This document shows, piece by piece, positions 62,698-64,000 of a stretch of DNA of 64,000 nt. The DNA is from PHAA01 sp034927445 (GTDB lineage: Bacteria > Bacillota > Syntrophomonadia > Syntrophomonadales > Syntrophomonadaceae), in assembly GCA_034927445.1 (NCBI GenBank), contig JAYFPZ010000014.1, forward strand, positions 62,001-126,000, given 5' to 3'. The position numbers were made by a program, and so were the translations under genes. Position 1 is the first letter of the stretch. Each line of letters begins with the position of its first letter. Below the pieces are notes generated by a model that was given only the letters and a program-made list of their open reading frames with translations, was not told where the DNA came from and did no database searches.

Positions 62698-63489
62698 ATG
62701 GCAAAGATCAGAGTAATGGTATCCGGAGCGCTTGGGAAGATGGGGGTGGCCACCACCAAAGCCGTCAATGATGATGAAGAATTGGAACTGGTCGGGCTAG
62801 TGGATATAAAGGCCCGGGGCGAGCAGGATAATACCGTGGGCGGGCCGATGGGGCTGCACATAGACAATGACCTGGACCGTTTGCTGGAGAAGGTAAGGCC
62901 CGATGTAATGATCGATTTTACCAATCCGCAGGCTGTTTATAACAATGCCAAAACTGCGGTTAAAAATGGCATAAGCTGCGTTATCGGCACTACCGGACTA
63001 AATGAGGTGGAACTCAAACAGCTGGAAAGAATGGCCTTGGAAAATGAGGTAGGGGTCGCAGTCATTCCCAACTTTGCGATCGGAGCGGTTTTGATGATGA
63101 AGCTGGCTCAGGAGGCGGCGCGTTATTTTCCGGATGTGGAAATTATAGAAATGCATCATGATCAAAAAGTAGACGCTCCCTCGGGAACGGCCCTAAAAAC
63201 GGCGGAAATGATAACTGCCCAACGGGCCCGGAATCCTTTCCGCAACAGCCGTGAGTATGAAAAATTAGCCGGAGCACGAGGCGGAGAATTGAACGGGATC
63301 AGAATCCACAGCGTGAGACTACCGGGATTTGTAGCCCACCAGGAGGTAATTTTCGGCGGGGTGGGGCAGAGCTTAAGAATACGTCATGATTCTTTCGACC
63401 GGATTGGTTTTATGCCCGGAGTAGTGATGACGGTCAAAAAAATGATGGGAATAAAAGGACTGGTTTACGGCCTGGAAAATCTACTATAG
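62698..63489 (+). CDS. dapB: 4-hydroxy-tetrahydrodipicolinate reductase
   Basis: This enzyme of lysine and diaminopimelate synthesis uses NAD(P)H. The nucleotide site GALGKMG, the IGTTGLNEVEL strand, and the catalytic EMHHDQKVDAPSGTA (His and Lys) are present. The 263 aa length is normal. The ATG has GGGAGG upstream. It is monocistronic in view, with the MITE-like element about 90 bp before it. It overlaps the convergent ABC gene by 6 bp. Confidence 0.95.
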   Translation: MAKIRVMVSGALGKMGVATTKAVNDDEELELVGLVDIKARGEQDNTVGGPMGLHIDNDLDRLLEKVRPDVMIDFTNPQAVYNNAKTAVKNGISCVIGTTGLNEVELKQLERMALENEVGVAVIPNFAIGAVLMMKLAQEAARYFPDVEIIEMHHDQKVDAPSGTALKTAEMITAQRARNPFRNSREYEKLAGARGGELNGIRIHSVRLPGFVAHQEVIFGGVGQSLRIRHDSFDRIGFMPGVVMTVKKMMGIKGLVYGLENLL

Positions 63490-64000
63490 TATGGTGAAGA
63501 TTTTTTCCGGATGCAGGCGTATCCGCCAGGGCAGCGGGTGGTTCTGCAGGTCGGCCCATTCCTCCTTGGAGACTTCCCATTGCAGGTGATAGTCGTTCTG
63601 ATTCGAGGAGGCTTTTCCCAAGGCAAGATATATGTTCATGCGAAAGGGAGTCTCGCTGGTGAAAACGGGCCAACAGGGAAAGACATTCTCCTGCTCGGTA
63701 TCAGCAGCCAGCTTTATATAATTGGCCCGCATGCCAACATAGTGAACCGATGGGTTCAGCTCTTCCTCGACCTGCAGACGGATTCCCCAAGCCGTGGCTT
63801 CCAGTTCATGCGGAGAAACATAGCTGGCCGGAGAGATATTTTTGCAGCCGGTTAAACGGGCTGCCGCCAGGGTGGCCGGTTTTCTGAACAATTCTTCCTT
63901 GGGACCCTGCACCTCTACCTGGCCATTGGACATAACCACGAGTTTTTGGCACATGCGGTAGGCTTCAGTTATATTATGGGTGACAAACACGGTAACTCCC
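63484..64000 (-). CDS. ABC transporter ATP-binding protein, molybdate/tungstate type (3' part)
   Basis: This is the C-terminal part of an importer ATPase that runs off the right edge. The H-loop VTHNITEAY and the LTGCKNIS motif just after the nucleotide domain are typical of ModC/WtpC-like proteins of clostridia. The remainder forms a TOBE-like regulatory domain. Walker A and the signature lie outside the window. Molybdenum or tungsten uptake would fit the oxidoreductase and Mop genes at 44.8-47.3 kb, but sulfate-type import cannot be excluded. Confidence 0.78.
   Translation of the reverse strand, partial: GVTVFVTHNITEAYRMCQKLVVMSNGQVEVQGPKEELFRKPATLAAARLTGCKNISPASYVSPHELEATAWGIRLQVEEELNPSVHYVGMRANYIKLAADTEQENVFPCWPVFTSETPFRMNIYLALGKASSNQNDYHLQWEVSKEEWADLQNHPLPWRIRLHPEKIFTIL

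Noticed and set aside
1..64000. CRISPR array, prophage, intact insertion sequence or rRNA operon
   Set aside because: No regularly spaced repeats, phage structural genes, transposase genes or rRNA signatures were seen on either strand.

Overview
The window reads as a chromosomal segment of an anaerobic, probably motile and spore-forming member of the Bacillota (Clostridia; Peptococcales/Syntrophomonadales-like). The clues are strong AGGAGG ribosome sites with frequent TTG and GTG starts, PyrR attenuation of pyrimidine genes, an ECF-type biotin transporter, separate SecD and SecF, EcsAB, Fe-S heterodisulfide-reductase-like and LUD proteins, molybdopterin enzymes, and heavy c-di-GMP and chemotaxis signalling. 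The species cannot be named from the sequence alone. I saw no rRNA, tRNA, CRISPR array, prophage or intact insertion sequence.

Layout. 0.5-6.3 kb: a PucR-type regulator, an Fe-S/CCG-domain protein, a GEMM-I cyclic-dinucleotide riboswitch with its own terminator in front of a sepF paralog, an HU gene, and a TetR/zinc-ribbon pair behind a textbook promoter with palindromic operators. 6.5-15 kb: YitT, EcsAB, a secreted GH18 protein, a zincin-like protein and SecDF. Three copies of a repeated intergenic motif (TAATCGGGTAGTATAT) lie among these genes. 15.1-24.7 kb: an unusual P-type ATPase island. It holds one intact Ca-type pump and two degenerate P1B-like paralogs, all three with an N-terminal PGRIR-type HMA-like domain and no CxxC, plus small helical membrane proteins that resemble scaffold proteins of metal pumps.

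25.2-36.3 kb: a signalling island. It contains a membrane GGDEF protein, a hybrid kinase (PAS-HisKA-HATPase-REC-REC-HPt), a LytTR regulator with a truncated AgrC-like kinase, then a chemotaxis operon (CheW, MCP, CheR, REC, CheB) without cheA, and a GGDEF/HD-GYP protein. Two perfect LytTR-type repeats, 21 bp apart, sit just upstream of the likely promoter of the chemotaxis operon, which suggests that the neighbouring LytTR regulator controls it. 36.4-47.3 kb: dinB, a FmdE-like protein, a PatB-like C-S lyase, a LUD protein, a macrodomain protein, birA with a BirA operator in front of bioY-ecfA-ecfT, a molybdopterin oxidoreductase and a Mop protein.

47.6-64 kb: an RluD-type pseudouridine synthase, then the pyrimidine cluster pyrR-pyrB-pyrC-carA-carB-pyrK-pyrD-pyrF-pyrE with two PyrR-responsive attenuators. 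CarA has lost the glutaminase Cys and His, so the carbamoyl-phosphate synthetase is probably ammonia-dependent. After the cluster come a PAS-GGDEF protein, RqcH, a MITE-like element, dapB, and the 3' end of a molybdate-type ABC ATPase that runs off the window.
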